Program-made: the position numbers and the translations under genes | Shown here: positions 22,179-33,000 of the stretch, piece by piece | Layout: the number at the start of each line of letters is the position of its first letter | Position numbering within the stretch: position 1 is the stretch's first letter | Notes under the pieces: generated by a model | Told to the model about the DNA's origin: nothing | The model's input: only the letters and a program-made list of their open reading frames with translations | Databases searched by the model: none | Assembly: GCA_049997955.1 (NCBI GenBank) | Contig: JAEBDY010000015.1 | Coordinates: 1-64,000, forward strand | Reading direction: 5' to 3' | DNA from: Umezawaea sp049997955 | GTDB taxonomy: Bacteria > Actinomycetota > Actinomycetes > Mycobacteriales > Pseudonocardiaceae | Length of the DNA stretch: 64,000 nt

Positions 22179-23449
22179 TGCTTACCACCTTGCGGTTCGA
22201 GTACCGGCTGCGGCGCCGTGCGACGGGCGTGCAGGTCGATGAGCGACAGCAGCGGACCGGTGAGCGCGGTGGTGACCAGTGCCATGATCACCAGCGCCAG
22301 GAACAGGCCCGCCGACAGCAGACCGGCGCTGTAACCCGCTTGCAGCACCACGATCTCGGTGAGGCCGCGGGTGTTCATCAGCACGCCGATGGTGACCGCG
22401 TCGCGCTTGGTCTCGCCGCCCAGTCGGGCGCCGAGGTAGCCGCCGCCGATCTTCCCCGCGATCGCGAGGCCGGTCGCCAGCACCGCGGCGAACCACGGCA
22501 GCGCGGACGTCGGGGTGGCGAACAGGCCCATGCCCGCGACGACGAAGAACACCGGCACGAACAGGCGTCCCAGGGACGCGACCGGCCGGGTGATCTCCTC
22601 CCAGCGGTGGGAGTCCTCGCCGTTCGGCATGGCGAGTCCGACGACGAACGCGCCGAACACCGCGGTGAGCCCCCAGTGCTCCATCTGGATCGCCAGCACC
22701 AGCGCGGTGACCGCCACGGCCACCGACAGCAGCTTCGGGAACCTCGCGGCCAACTGGCTGGAGGTGTTGCCGCGCAACAGGATTCGACCGACCAGGGCGA
22801 TGGCGACACCGATCGCGAGCACGACGACCGAGCGGACCACGCCGCCCCAGCCGCCGGACGCGGTGCCGAGCGCGACGACGAGCAGCAGCCAGGCGGTGGA
22901 GTCGGTGAAGACGGCGGCGGCCATGGACAGCTTGCCGTTGCGGCCCGCCAACATGCCCCGGTCCTCCAGGATCCGGGCCAGCACCGGAACCGCGGTCACG
23001 CTGAGCGCGACGGCGATCATGAGCACGAGCGAGAGGGTGGGCGCGTCACCGCGCAGCGCACCGTCACCCGACCAGAGCACCCAGCCCGCGAAGGCGAAAC
23101 CCGTGACGAGCGACGGGAAGAACGAGCCGACGGTCACCCATCCGACGGAGCGGGACCCCAGTCCCCCGCTGCCCCGCCGCAGCTCGTGGGCAACGCCCAC
23201 GAGGAACAGCACCAGACCGATCTTGCCGATCTCCTTCAACACGCCGAGCACGTCGGCAGGCAGCAGTGCCGCCAGCGCCCCGTGCCCCGCGACGGCGACC
23301 ACGACCGGCACCACCAGGATGCCCGCCAGGATCTCGCCGATCACCTCCGGCTGGCGCGCGGCACGCGCGGCCAGCCTCCCCAGCATCGCCGCGGCGAGCA
23401 CGACGACCAGCACAGCGACCACGTGCGCGCCCACGAGCAGGCCGCCCAT
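22175..23449 (-). CDS. CPA2-type cation/proton antiporter
   Basis: A 424-residue membrane protein with about 12 hydrophobic segments. Landmarks of the Na+(K+)/H+ exchanger family are present: RQPEVIGEILAGILVVP near the N terminus, the acidic membrane segment AAAVFTDSTAWLLLVVAL, and NTRGLTEIVVL late in the chain. Antiporters of this group often accompany actinomycete peptide clusters, including glycopeptide clusters, where they are thought to help tolerance or export energetics. It overlaps the flavin reductase start by 4 bp and lies 157 bp after the ABC ATPase gene. Confidence 0.9.
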   Translation of the reverse strand: MGGLLVGAHVVAVLVVVLAAAMLGRLAARAARQPEVIGEILAGILVVPVVVAVAGHGALAALLPADVLGVLKEIGKIGLVLFLVGVAHELRRGSGGLGSRSVGWVTVGSFFPSLVTGFAFAGWVLWSGDGALRGDAPTLSLVLMIAVALSVTAVPVLARILEDRGMLAGRNGKLSMAAAVFTDSTAWLLLVVALGTASGGWGGVVRSVVVLAIGVAIALVGRILLRGNTSSQLAARFPKLLSVAVAVTALVLAIQMEHWGLTAVFGAFVVGLAMPNGEDSHRWEEITRPVASLGRLFVPVFFVVAGMGLFATPTSALPWFAAVLATGLAIAGKIGGGYLGARLGGETKRDAVTIGVLMNTRGLTEIVVLQAGYSAGLLSAGLFLALVIMALVTTALTGPLLSLIDLHARRTAPQPVLEPQGGKQ

Positions 23450-23606
23450 CAGGCGTCGCCCCTGTTCGCACCCGCGTGGCGAGGTGTTCGCCTCACCATC
23501 GACAGCGCCCTGCTGCCGGAGAAGTTCTCGATCCTCCGCGTGGTGGTCCTCGGGTGGTCGAACATCTCACACTCCACAGTTCTCGGGTGCAGAACCCGTG
23601 TCGGAT

Positions 23607-24554
23607 CTACTTGGGCGCGTGTCCCACCAGGTTGAAGAACACGTCGTCGAGCGTCGGGCGGCGCATGGCGAAGTCCGCCACGTCGATGCCCGCGTCCTTG
23701 AGCGCCACCGCCGCCGCGGCGATGCCGTCCATGCCGTCGCGCAGCTGGAGCGCGATCACGCCCTTGACGGGGTCGGAGGTCGGGTGGTCGACGGCGATCG
23801 GCGCGAGCACGCGCACGGCGGCCTCCACCGTGTTCGGCAGCGCCACCACGACTTCCAGCCACTCCTGCCCGACCTTGCGCTTGAGCTCGTCCGGCGTGCC
23901 GTCGGCGATGACCTTGCCGGAGTTGATCACCACGATCTGGTCGGCGAGGTAGTCGGCCTCCTCCAGGTACTGCGTGGTGAGCAGCACCGTGACGCCGTCG
24001 GACACCAGGCCGCGCACGGTGGTCCACAGCGACTGCCTGCTGGCCGGGTCGAGACCGGTCGTCGGCTCGTCCAGGAACAGCACGGCCGGGTCGGCGACGA
24101 GGCAGCTGGCCAGGTCGAGCCTGCGCCGCATGCCGCCGGAGTACGTCTCCACCGGCCGGTCCGCCGCGGCGGTCAGGTCGAACCGCTCCAGCAGCTCGAC
24201 CGCCCTGCGGCGGGCGCCCGCGCGGCCGAGGTGCAGCAGCGTGCCCAGCAGCACCAGGTTCTCTCGGCCGGTGAGCAGCTCGTCCACGGCCGCGTACTGG
24301 CCTGCCAGGCCGATCCTCCTGCGCACCTCGACGGGCTGCTTCACCACGTCGAAGCCCGCGACCAGCGCGCGCCCGCCGTCGGGCTCCAGCAGCGTCGCGA
24401 GAACCCGCACGGCGGTGGTCTTCCCCGCGCCGTTCGGCCCCAGCAGCCCCAGCACCGAACCCTGGCGCACCGACAGGTCGATGCCGCCCAGCGCCTGGTG
24501 ATCGCCGTACCGCTTCGTCAGGCCTTCGACCTCGATCGCGACGTCCACGTGCAC
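23607..24554 (-). CDS. DrrA-like ABC transporter ATPase
   Basis: A 315-residue ATP-binding subunit starting at GTG 24554 after GAGGA. It has Walker A GPNGAGKTT, signature YSGGMRRRLDLA, Walker B VLFLDEPTTGLD and the C-terminal extension typical of the daunorubicin-resistance DrrA group. The matching permease is encoded at 26151-27023, separated from it by the P450 and mbtH genes. Together they probably export the NRPS product and give self-resistance. It lies 25 bp after mbtH and is co-transcribed with it. Confidence 0.92.
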   Translation of the reverse strand: MHVDVAIEVEGLTKRYGDHQALGGIDLSVRQGSVLGLLGPNGAGKTTAVRVLATLLEPDGGRALVAGFDVVKQPVEVRRRIGLAGQYAAVDELLTGRENLVLLGTLLHLGRAGARRRAVELLERFDLTAAADRPVETYSGGMRRRLDLASCLVADPAVLFLDEPTTGLDPASRQSLWTTVRGLVSDGVTVLLTTQYLEEADYLADQIVVINSGKVIADGTPDELKRKVGQEWLEVVVALPNTVEAAVRVLAPIAVDHPTSDPVKGVIALQLRDGMDGIAAAAVALKDAGIDVADFAMRRPTLDDVFFNLVGHAPK

Positions 24555-24579
24555 TCCTCGTCTGATCTAGCGAACCGGG

Positions 24580-24798
24580 TCAGCCCGCGCGGGTGGCGGA
24601 CTGGTCGCGGAGGCTCCTGGGACGCATGTCCGTCCAGTTCTCCTCGATGTAGGACAGGGCTGCTTCTCTGGTTCCCTCGCCGAGCGCCACGGTCCAGCCG
24701 GGGGGCACCACGGCGAACGAGGGCCACACGCAGTACTGGCCTTCGTCGTTTACCAGCACTAGGAACGACCCGTTCTGGTCGTCAAAGGGGTTCGTCAC
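24580..24798 (-). CDS. MbtH-like protein
   Basis: A 72-residue protein with the family hallmarks: an NPFDD start, FLVLVNDEGQYCVWPSFAVVPPGW, and SYIEENWTDMRPRSLR. MbtH proteins bind adenylation domains and help them fold or reach full activity. The likely client is the four-module NRPS. The GTG start at 24798 follows GGGAG. A triple CTGAC-type repeat 62-88 bp upstream suggests this is the first gene of an activator-controlled transcript (mbtH, ABC ATPase, antiporter, flavin reductase). Confidence 0.95.
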   Translation of the reverse strand: MTNPFDDQNGSFLVLVNDEGQYCVWPSFAVVPPGWTVALGEGTREAALSYIEENWTDMRPRSLRDQSATRAG

Positions 24799-24859
24799 TT
24801 CGGCACTCCCGTTGGCTCGTAACTTCCCCGGTGCCCGCGACCAATGCTGTCCGGGGGCG

Positions 24860-24886
24860 CTGACCGGTCACTGACGGATTCCTGAT
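24860..24886 (-). promoter_or_regulatory. SARP-type triple direct repeat upstream of mbtH
   Basis: On the plus strand CTGAC starts at 24860 and 24871 and CTGAT at 24882, exactly 11 bp apart. Read toward mbtH this is ATCAG, GTCAG, GTCAG, one per helical turn. A possible -10 (AGCATT) lies about 12 bp beyond the last repeat. The same array occurs before the Dap/NRPS operon and the KASIII operon. Direct repeats at 11-bp spacing beside the -10 are the known binding layout of SARP activators. Confidence 0.7.
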
Positions 24887-24901
24887 CCACGAATTCCTGG
24901 T

Positions 24902-26122
24902 CTACTGGGCGACCAGGTCGACGGGCGAGGCGCTGTACCCGTAGACGAAGTTGGAGTAGAGCCGCGTCGGGTCGGCGGGCAGCCGGATCTCCGACACGGT
25001 GTCGCGCAGGCAGCCGAGCACCGCGCTCACGTGCGCCCGGCCGAGGAACGCCCCGAGGCAGAAGTGCGGGCCGAACCCGAAGGCCAGGTGCTTGTTCGGC
25101 GTGCGGGCGAGGTCGAACCGCTCCGCGCCGGGGAACACCTCCTCGTCGAAGTTCGCCGAGCTGTTCCACAGCACCACGACGTCGCCCTCGCGGATCAGCG
25201 TGCCGCCGACCTCGACGTCGGCGACCGCCCGGCGGCCGAAGTGCATGGCCGGGGTGGTCCAGCGCAGCACCTCCTCGGTGGCGCTTTCCAGGCTCACGTC
25301 GCCGTTCTTGAGCGCCAGCCACTGGTCGGGGTGCTCCGCGAGCGCCCGGACCGCGCCGATGGACGACATGCGGCTGGACTCGTCGGCGCCGAGGATGAGG
25401 CTGTAGCAGTTGAAGACGATCTCGTCGTCGGGCAGCGGCTTGCCCTCGACCAGCCCGGTGGCCAGCGCGGACACCACGTCGTCACCGGGGTTGCGGCGGC
25501 GCTCCTCCGCGAGGGTCCCGAAGTACATCAGGATCTCGTTGCGCGCCAGCCACTCCTCCATCTCGCCGTCCTCGGAGCTGTGCCGCGCGAGGGTCTTGTT
25601 GTTCCACTCCACGAGCTGCCGCCGGTCGGCCTGCGGCACGTCCATCAGGTCGCCGATGGTGTTGATGGGGATGTTGTCGGCGACGTCGGACGCGAAGTCG
25701 ATCGGGCCCTTGCCGACGACTCCCGCGAACAGGTCGCGGGTGCGCTGCCGGACCAGTTCGGCCACGTGGTCGAGCAGGCGCGGCGAGAACGACTTGAGCA
25801 TCAGGTTCCGCACGGCCCGGTGGTGGGCGCCGTCGGTGACCGCGAGCATCTTGCCCGCCGCGGAGTCGTGGCCCTGCAACAGCGTCGAGAGCACGTTGCC
25901 GCGTTCGGAGGTGAAGTTCTTCGTGTCCTTGTACACCGAGACGACGTCCGCGTAGCGGGTGACGGACCAGAAGCCGGGCACGCCGCCCTTCGGCTCGTTC
26001 CAGTGCACCGGGCTGCGCTCGCGCAGCTCCCCCCACAGCCACACCGGGTCGTGGTCGATGTAGGTCTGCGGGTCGGCCAGATCGAGCGTCGTGGCGTCGA
26101 CGGTCCCCTGCGGGGTGGTCAT
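24902..26122 (-). CDS. cytochrome P450, NRPS tailoring
   Basis: A 406-residue bacterial class I P450. The heme loop is FGFGPHFCLG, ExxR appears as EEVLR, and the I-helix oxygen site reads LGADESS instead of AGxET, with Ala for Gly and Ser for Thr. Ser can replace Thr functionally, but this variant is worth noting. It is encoded 28 bp after the permease gene in the NRPS operon. Probable roles are hydroxylation of a carrier-bound or free amino acid, or oxidation of the finished peptide. Nothing in the sequence decides between these. Ferredoxin partners are not encoded nearby. Confidence 0.9.
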   Translation of the reverse strand: MTTPQGTVDATTLDLADPQTYIDHDPVWLWGELRERSPVHWNEPKGGVPGFWSVTRYADVVSVYKDTKNFTSERGNVLSTLLQGHDSAAGKMLAVTDGAHHRAVRNLMLKSFSPRLLDHVAELVRQRTRDLFAGVVGKGPIDFASDVADNIPINTIGDLMDVPQADRRQLVEWNNKTLARHSSEDGEMEEWLARNEILMYFGTLAEERRRNPGDDVVSALATGLVEGKPLPDDEIVFNCYSLILGADESSRMSSIGAVRALAEHPDQWLALKNGDVSLESATEEVLRWTTPAMHFGRRAVADVEVGGTLIREGDVVVLWNSSANFDEEVFPGAERFDLARTPNKHLAFGFGPHFCLGAFLGRAHVSAVLGCLRDTVSEIRLPADPTRLYSNFVYGYSASPVDLVAQ

Positions 26123-26150
26123 GGCGTTGTGCCCTTCGGCGGCTGGGGGG

Positions 26151-27023
26151 TCATGCGGAGGCGGTGCGGTAGCGGCGGACGCTGAGCACGGTGGTCACCA
26201 CGAACAGCAGGCCCAGCGAGATGACGATCACCAGGGTCGGGTTCTCGGAGGGGAAGCTGGGCGAGACGGTGACCGGGTTGCCCCACAGGTGCCGCAGGGC
26301 GGTGATGACGGCGCTGACCGGGTTCCACTCGGCGATCGGGCGGATCCAGGCGGGCAGCTTGTCCACGGACAGGAAACCGTTGGACATGAAGGAGAAGACG
26401 ACGGCGACGATGCCGGAGATCGACTCGATGGTCTCCAGGTTCTTCGACATCATGCCGAGCAGCACGCCGACCCAGAGCATCGTGTACATGAACGCGGCGA
26501 GCAGGGCGAACCCGGCGAGCACGGACACGGGGTCATTGTGCGTGCGCCAGCCGAACAGCAGGCCGAACGCGACCACGATCGCCAGACCCATCAACGTGAT
26601 CACCAGGTCGGCCATGGTGTGCCCGACCAGCACCGCGGCGCGGGAGATCGGCATCGAGCGGAACCGGTCGATCAGCCCGCCCTGGAGGTCGAGGCACACC
26701 GCCACGGCGGTCGGGCCGATGCTGGCCAACCCGACCTGCGCCGCGACACCCGCGAAGATGAACTCCATGTAGTTGTTGCTGCCGGGGATCTCGATGGCGC
26801 TCTGGAACAGGTAGCCCAGCGCGATCATCGTGACCAGCGGGTTCAGCGTGATGCCGAGGAGCCTGCCGGGGTTGCGCTTGAGGCGGCGCATCCGCCTCCC
26901 GCCGATGGCGAGCACCTCGGTGATCGTGGACAGCGGGCCGGACGAGGCGGTCGGCTTGACTGCCTTCACCTGCACGCGCTCCGGTGTCTGATTGTCGCCT
27001 CCGGCGACGGCAACAGTGCTCAT
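26151..27023 (-). CDS. DrrB-like ABC-2 transporter permease
   Basis: A 290-residue permease with about six membrane segments and the ABC-2 core block (FAGVAAQVGLASIGPTAVAVCLDLQGGLIDRFRSMPISRAAVLVGHTMADL) that interacts with the ATPase. The start codon overlaps the NRPS stop (ATGA, 27020-27023), so it is made with the synthetase. Its ATPase partner is the DrrA-like protein at 23607-24554. The role is product export. Confidence 0.92.
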   Translation of the reverse strand: MSTVAVAGGDNQTPERVQVKAVKPTASSGPLSTITEVLAIGGRRMRRLKRNPGRLLGITLNPLVTMIALGYLFQSAIEIPGSNNYMEFIFAGVAAQVGLASIGPTAVAVCLDLQGGLIDRFRSMPISRAAVLVGHTMADLVITLMGLAIVVAFGLLFGWRTHNDPVSVLAGFALLAAFMYTMLWVGVLLGMMSKNLETIESISGIVAVVFSFMSNGFLSVDKLPAWIRPIAEWNPVSAVITALRHLWGNPVTVSPSFPSENPTLVIVISLGLLFVVTTVLSVRRYRTASA

Positions 27024-30000
27024 TCCCCTACTCCGTTCTCGGATTCGAGCACCCGGCGGAGTTCCGCCGCGATCGCCGCGCCGATCAGCGCCTGCGGTTC
27101 GGGGTGCATCATGTACTCGTGTCCACAGTGGACCCGGTGCAGCTCGACCGGTCCGTCCACGTGCGGGGCCCAGGCCGCGGCCAGTTCGTCGACCTCGGCC
27201 TCGGTGAGGTCCTCGACGGCCGCGAACAGCCGCATCGGACCGGTGTAGCGCGAGGGGGTGAAGCGCTCCATGAGCTTCCCGTGGTTGCGCACCACGGCGA
27301 GCATCGCGAGCAGCCGGTCCTCCCCCAGCTCGGCCAGGGGGTTGCGGTCGCGGCGCAGCACCTCCACCACGTCCCGCGCGGTCAGCTCCCGGCCGTCGAA
27401 CTCGGCGCGGTCGTGGCCGATGACCTCCATGACCCGCACCAGCTGCTCGCGGTCGTCCACTTCCTCGTCGCCGTGCCCCGGCCGGTGCGGGTAGCCGTCG
27501 AGGTTGACCAGCAGCTCCACGGTGTCGCCCGCCTCCTGGAGGCGGACCGCGATCTCCTGCGCCAGCACGCCGCCGAACGACCAGCCGAGCAGGTTGTACG
27601 GGCCTTCCGGGCGCACCTGCTTGAGGTGGCCGATGTACTCGGCGGCCACCTGCTCCATGCTCGCGGGCAGCGGGGCCATCCGGCCGACGCTGGGCGACTG
27701 GAGGCCGTAGATCGGGTGGCGCTCGTCGAGGTGGCGGGCCAGCCCGACGTACGGCAGCGCCGAGCCGAGTCCGCTGTGGACGAAGAAGAACGGCGTCCCG
27801 TCACCGGTCGGCCGGATCGGCAGCACGGTGGCGAACGGGTCCTCCTGGCCCAGCTCCCCGACCTCGTCCAGCACGCGGGCGACCGACGCGGCGCCGGACG
27901 CGGCAGCGCCGTCCGGTTCCACCTCGGCGGCCGCCGCCAGCGCCCGCACGGTCTTGTGCACGAACACGTCGGCGATGGTCAGCCGCAGCCCGGACTTGCG
28001 AGCCCTGCTCACGACACCGGTCGCCAGCAGCGAGTGCCCGCCCAGCTCGAAGAAGTCGTCGTCGATCCGGACCCCGCCGATCCCGAGCACGTCGGCGAAC
28101 ACCTCGACCAGCAGGTGCTCCGCCGGCGTGTTGGGCTCGCGGGTGGGCGTCCGGGTGCCGAAGTCCGGCTCCGGCAGAGCCTTGCGGTCCACCTTCCCGT
28201 TGGGGGTCAACGGGAACGCGGTCAGCACGACCAGCGCCGCAGGCACCATGTACTCCGGCAGCGAGACCCCGAGCGACCGCTTGACCGCGGCCGTGTCGAC
28301 CTCGCCGGTCGGCGCCATCAGGTAGCCGACGAGCCGCTTGTGCCCTCCGGCGTCCGTGCCGACCGCGACCACGGCGTCGACGACGCCCGCCTCGGCGCGC
28401 AGCGCGGCCTCGATCTCGCCCAGTTCGATCCGGTGGCCGCGCACCTTGACCTGGTGGTCCCTGCGGCCCAGGAACTCGATCTCGCCGTGGCCGTCCCAGC
28501 GGACCACGTCGCCCGTGCGGTACATCCGGGATCCCGGCTCGCCGAACGGGTTGGCCAGGAACCGCTCGGACGTCAGGTCGGTGCGGTTGAGGTAGCCCCG
28601 CGCCAGCCCGTCGCCCGCGATGTACAGCTCGCCCGGCACGTTCGGCGGCACCAGGCACAGCGCGCTGTCCAGCACGTACACCTTGGTGTTGCTGATGGGC
28701 TTGCCGATCGTCGGCGTGCCGGTGCCCGCGCGGTCCACGTCGGACACCGTGGACCAGATGGTGGTCTCGGTCGGCCCGTACATGTTGAGCACCTCGTGCG
28801 CGGCGGCCCGCAGCGCGTCGGCCAGCGACTCGCTCAGCGCCTCGCCGCCCGTGATGACGACCCGCACCCGGCGCAGCGACTCCGGCGTGGTGCCGACGAG
28901 CGCCTGCCAGAGGCTCGGCGTCGCCTGCATGACCGACGCCCGGCCGGACACCATCAGCGCGCCCAGCGCGATCGGGTCCCGCACGGTGTCGCGGTCGGCC
29001 ACGATCAGCTTCGCGCCCGCCACCAGCGGCACGAAGATCTCCAGGTTGGAGATGTCGAAGCCGAACGTGGTGACCGCGAGCAGCCGGTCGGCCCTGGTCA
29101 TGGACAGCCGATCGCACATGTCCGTGATCAGGTTGGCCAGCGCGGCGTGCGGGATCACCACGCCCTTCGGCCTGCCGGTGGATCCCGAGGTGTACATGAC
29201 GTACGCGGGGTGGTCGGCCGCGAGGTACCCGTTCCGGTCCGCGTCGGTCACGTCCACCGCGCCGCCGCGCTTGCGCAGCGCCCGTTCGGCTTCGGCGCCG
29301 CCGAGCACGAAGCTCGGGGTGCCCGCGAGGTCGGGAACCCTGCCCTGCGCGGCCTCGTCGGTGATCACCAGCACCGGCTTGGCGTCGTCGAGCATGTACC
29401 GCACGCGGTCGGCCGGGTGGTCCAGGTCGATCGGCAGGTACGCCGCGCCGGACTTCAGCACCGCCAGCGCCGCCACGATCAGGTCGGCGCCGCGGGTCAG
29501 CGCGATGGCGACGACCCGTTCCGGGGCCGCGCCCCTGGCGATCAGCTCCCGCGCCAGCCGGTTGGCCCGCGCGGTGAGCTGCCGGTAGGTCAGCGTCACG
29601 TCGCCCGCGACGACCGCGGTGGCGTTCGGGCTCGCCGCGGCGGTGGCGGAGATCAGGTCCGGCAGCACGGACGCGCTGATCGCGCGGCCGGTGTCGTTCC
29701 ACTCCACCAGGATTCGATGCCGTTCCGCCACGCTGAGCACGTCCGCCTCGCTCAGCGGGGCGTCCGGGCTCGTCACGACGGCGCGCAGCAGGCGCACGAG
29801 CCGTTCGCCGATCTCTTCCACGGTGCGCTCGGTGAACAGGTCCGTGCGGTAGGCCAGCACGCCGTCCATCCCGGCGGGCGTGCCGTCGGTGTGCTGCTCG
29901 ACCAGCTCGAACTCCAGGTCGAACTTGGAGCGGGTCGCCTTCATCGGCACGACACCGCTCTCCAGGCCCGGCATCGCGTCGGCGGGCTCGTCGTTGTTCT

Positions 30001-33000
30001 GGAACGAGAGCATCACCTGGAACAGCGGGTGCCGCGACAGCGACCGGGTCGGGTTGACCGCCTCCACCAGCGCCTCGAACGGCAGGTCCTGGTGCGCGTA
30101 CGCGCCGAGGTCCGCCTCCCGCACCCGGTGCAGCAGCTGGCGGAACGTCGGGTCGCCCGCCGTGTCCGTGCGCAGCACCAGGGTGTTGACGAAGAAGCCG
30201 ATCAGGTCGTGCAGCGCCTCGTCGGTGCGGCCCGCGATCGGGCTGCCCAGCGGGATGTCCGTGCCCGCGCCCAGCTTGGTGAGCAGCGCGGACACCGCGG
30301 CCTGCACGACCATGAACACGCTGGCCCCGGTCTCGCGGGCCAGCGCCACCACACCGGCGTGCAGGTCCGCGGGGACCGCGAACTGGCGCACGTCGCCGTC
30401 GTAGCTGCTGATCGCGGGACGCGGGAAGTCGGTCGGCAGCTCCAGTTCCTCGGGCAGCCCGGCCAACGCCGTCGTCCAGTACGCCAGCTGCGAGGACAGC
30501 ACGCTGTCCGGGTCGGTCTCCGAGCCGAGCCATTCCCGCTGCCAGACCGCGTAGTCGGCGTACTGCGCCACGAGCGGCGCCCACTGCGGGGCCCGACCGG
30601 CGCACCGCGCCTCGTACGCGGTGGCCAGGTCGCGGGCCAGCGGCGCGGTCGACCAGCCGTCGAACGCGATGTGGTGGAACACCAGCAGCAGCACGTGGTC
30701 GCGCTCGTCGAGCACGAACAGGCCTGCCCGCATCGCGGTGTCCGAGCCGAGGTCGAAACCGCTGTCGATCTCCGCGGCCACGACGTCGAACAGCTCGGCC
30801 TCCGGCACCCGCCGGACGGTCAGCGCGGTGGACGTCCTGGTCAGCACCTCCTGGTACGGCACGCCGTCCACGTCCGGGAACACGGTGCGCAGGATCTCGT
30901 TGCGCTCCACCACGTCCGCGAGCGCGGCGGTCAGCGCCTCCACGTCCAGCTCGCCGGTCAGCCGGACCGCGAGCGGGATGTTGTAGGTGCCGGTGGACTC
31001 CTCCTCCATCCGGTTGAGGAACCACAGCCTGCGCTGGGCGTAGGACAGCGGCAGACCCTCGTCGCCGTCGCGCTCCTGGGCCCGCAGCGCCGGTCGGGCG
31101 CCCTCGGCGCCGTCGACCAGCCTCGCCAGGCCCGCGACCGTGCGGGCCTCGAACAGCGCCCGCACCGGCAGTTCGACGTCGAGCACCGTCCTCACGCGAC
31201 TGACGACCCGCGTGGCGAGCAGCGAGTGCCCGCCCAGGTCGAAGAAGTCGTCGTCCACCCCGACCTCCGGGGCGCCGAGCACCTCCGCGAACACGCCGCA
31301 GAGGATCTCCTCGACCGGCGTGCGCGGACCGCGGACCGCCCGCGGCTGGGCCACGAGGTCCGCGTCCGGCAGCGCCTTGCGGTCCACCTTGCCGTTGGGG
31401 GTCAGCGGGAGCACGTCCATCACCACCAGCGCGGACGGCACCATGTACTCGGGCAGCGACTGGGCGAGGTGCTTGCGCACCACCGCGAGGTCGAGGCCGT
31501 CGACACCGGGCGCCGGGACGACGTACCCGACCAGGCGCTTGTGGCCGCCCTGGTCCGAGCTGACCGCGACCGCGGCGTCGCCGACGACGTCGGCGGACCG
31601 CAGCGCGGCCTCGACCTCGCCCAGTTCGATGCGGTGGCCGCGGATCTTGACCTGGTGGTCGCGCCGCTCCAGGAACTCCAGCTGCCCGTCGGGGCGCAGC
31701 ACGACCCGGTCGCCCGTGCGGTACATCCGCGCGCCGGGCTCGCCGAACGGGTCGGCCGTGAACGCGAGCGCGGTCTTCGTGCGGTCGCCCAGGTACCCGC
31801 GGCCGACACCCGTGCCGCCGACGTACAGCTCACCGGCCACTCCGGCGGGCACCGGACGAAGGTCGTCGCCCAGCACGTAGAGCCGGGTGTTGCGCACGGG
31901 ACGCCCGATCGGCACCCGCGACTCGCCCAACTCGTCATCCTTGGTGATCACCGCGTGCGTCACGTCGTCCGAGCACTCGGTCGGCCCGTAGGCGTTGACC
32001 AGCGCGATGTCCGGGAACCGCTCGAACCAGCGGCCGCACAGGTCGGGCGGCAGCGCCTCACCCGTGACGACCAGCCACTTCAGGCCGGGCAGTTCCGGCG
32101 CCTCGCCGGTGACGTCCCACGAGTCCAGCGCCGCGCGCAGCAGCGACGGCACGACCTCCAGGATCGTGACGCCCTCGGTGGGGACGGTGGCGAACAGCAG
32201 GTCCGGGTCGACCGCCGTGTCGCGGCCGACCACGCGGGTCGTGCCGCCGACGATCAGGGTCGTGAGCATCTGCCAGACGGAGATGTCGAACGTGACCGGC
32301 GCGTTGTGCACCAGCTTGTCCGCAGAGGACACGTCCAGGTCCTCCACCTTGCACAGCAGGTGGTTGACCATGCCCCGGCGGTGCACCATCGCGCCCTTGG
32401 GCTTGCCGGTCGACCCGGACGTGAAGATCACGTACGCCAGGTCGTCGGCCGCGCCCAGGGCGGGCGCGAGGTCGGTGTCCCGTGCGTCGTCGAGCACGAC
32501 CACGTCGATCCCGGCCGTCTCCACGATCTCCGCGGCCAGCGCGCGGTGCGCCTCGTCCACGACCAGGCGCGTGGCACCGCTGTCGGTGAGCAGCGCGGCG
32601 ATGCGCGCCACCGGCGCGGCCACGTCCAGCGGCACGTAGCCGCCGCCCGCGCCCAGGATCCCGAGCACGGCGGTGACGAACCCGATGCCCGGCGAGGCCA
32701 GCACGGCGGACAGGTCGGAGCCGGGGACCCGGCGGGACAGGGCGCTCGCCCGGCCGACCAGCTCCGCGTAGGTGACCTGGCCGAAGTCGTCCACGACGGC
32801 GACGGCGTCCGGAGTGGACAGCGCGAATCCGCGAACCCGCTCCACCACGCCCTCGTAGACCTCGGGCCGCACGTCGCCGGTGCCGATGGCCAGCAGCTCG
32901 TCGCGCTCCCCCGCCTCCAGCACGTCCACCCGGCTCAGCCGCGTGGACGGGTCGGCGACGACGGCCCGCAGGAACCGGAGCAGTCGCTGCGCCAGCCGTT

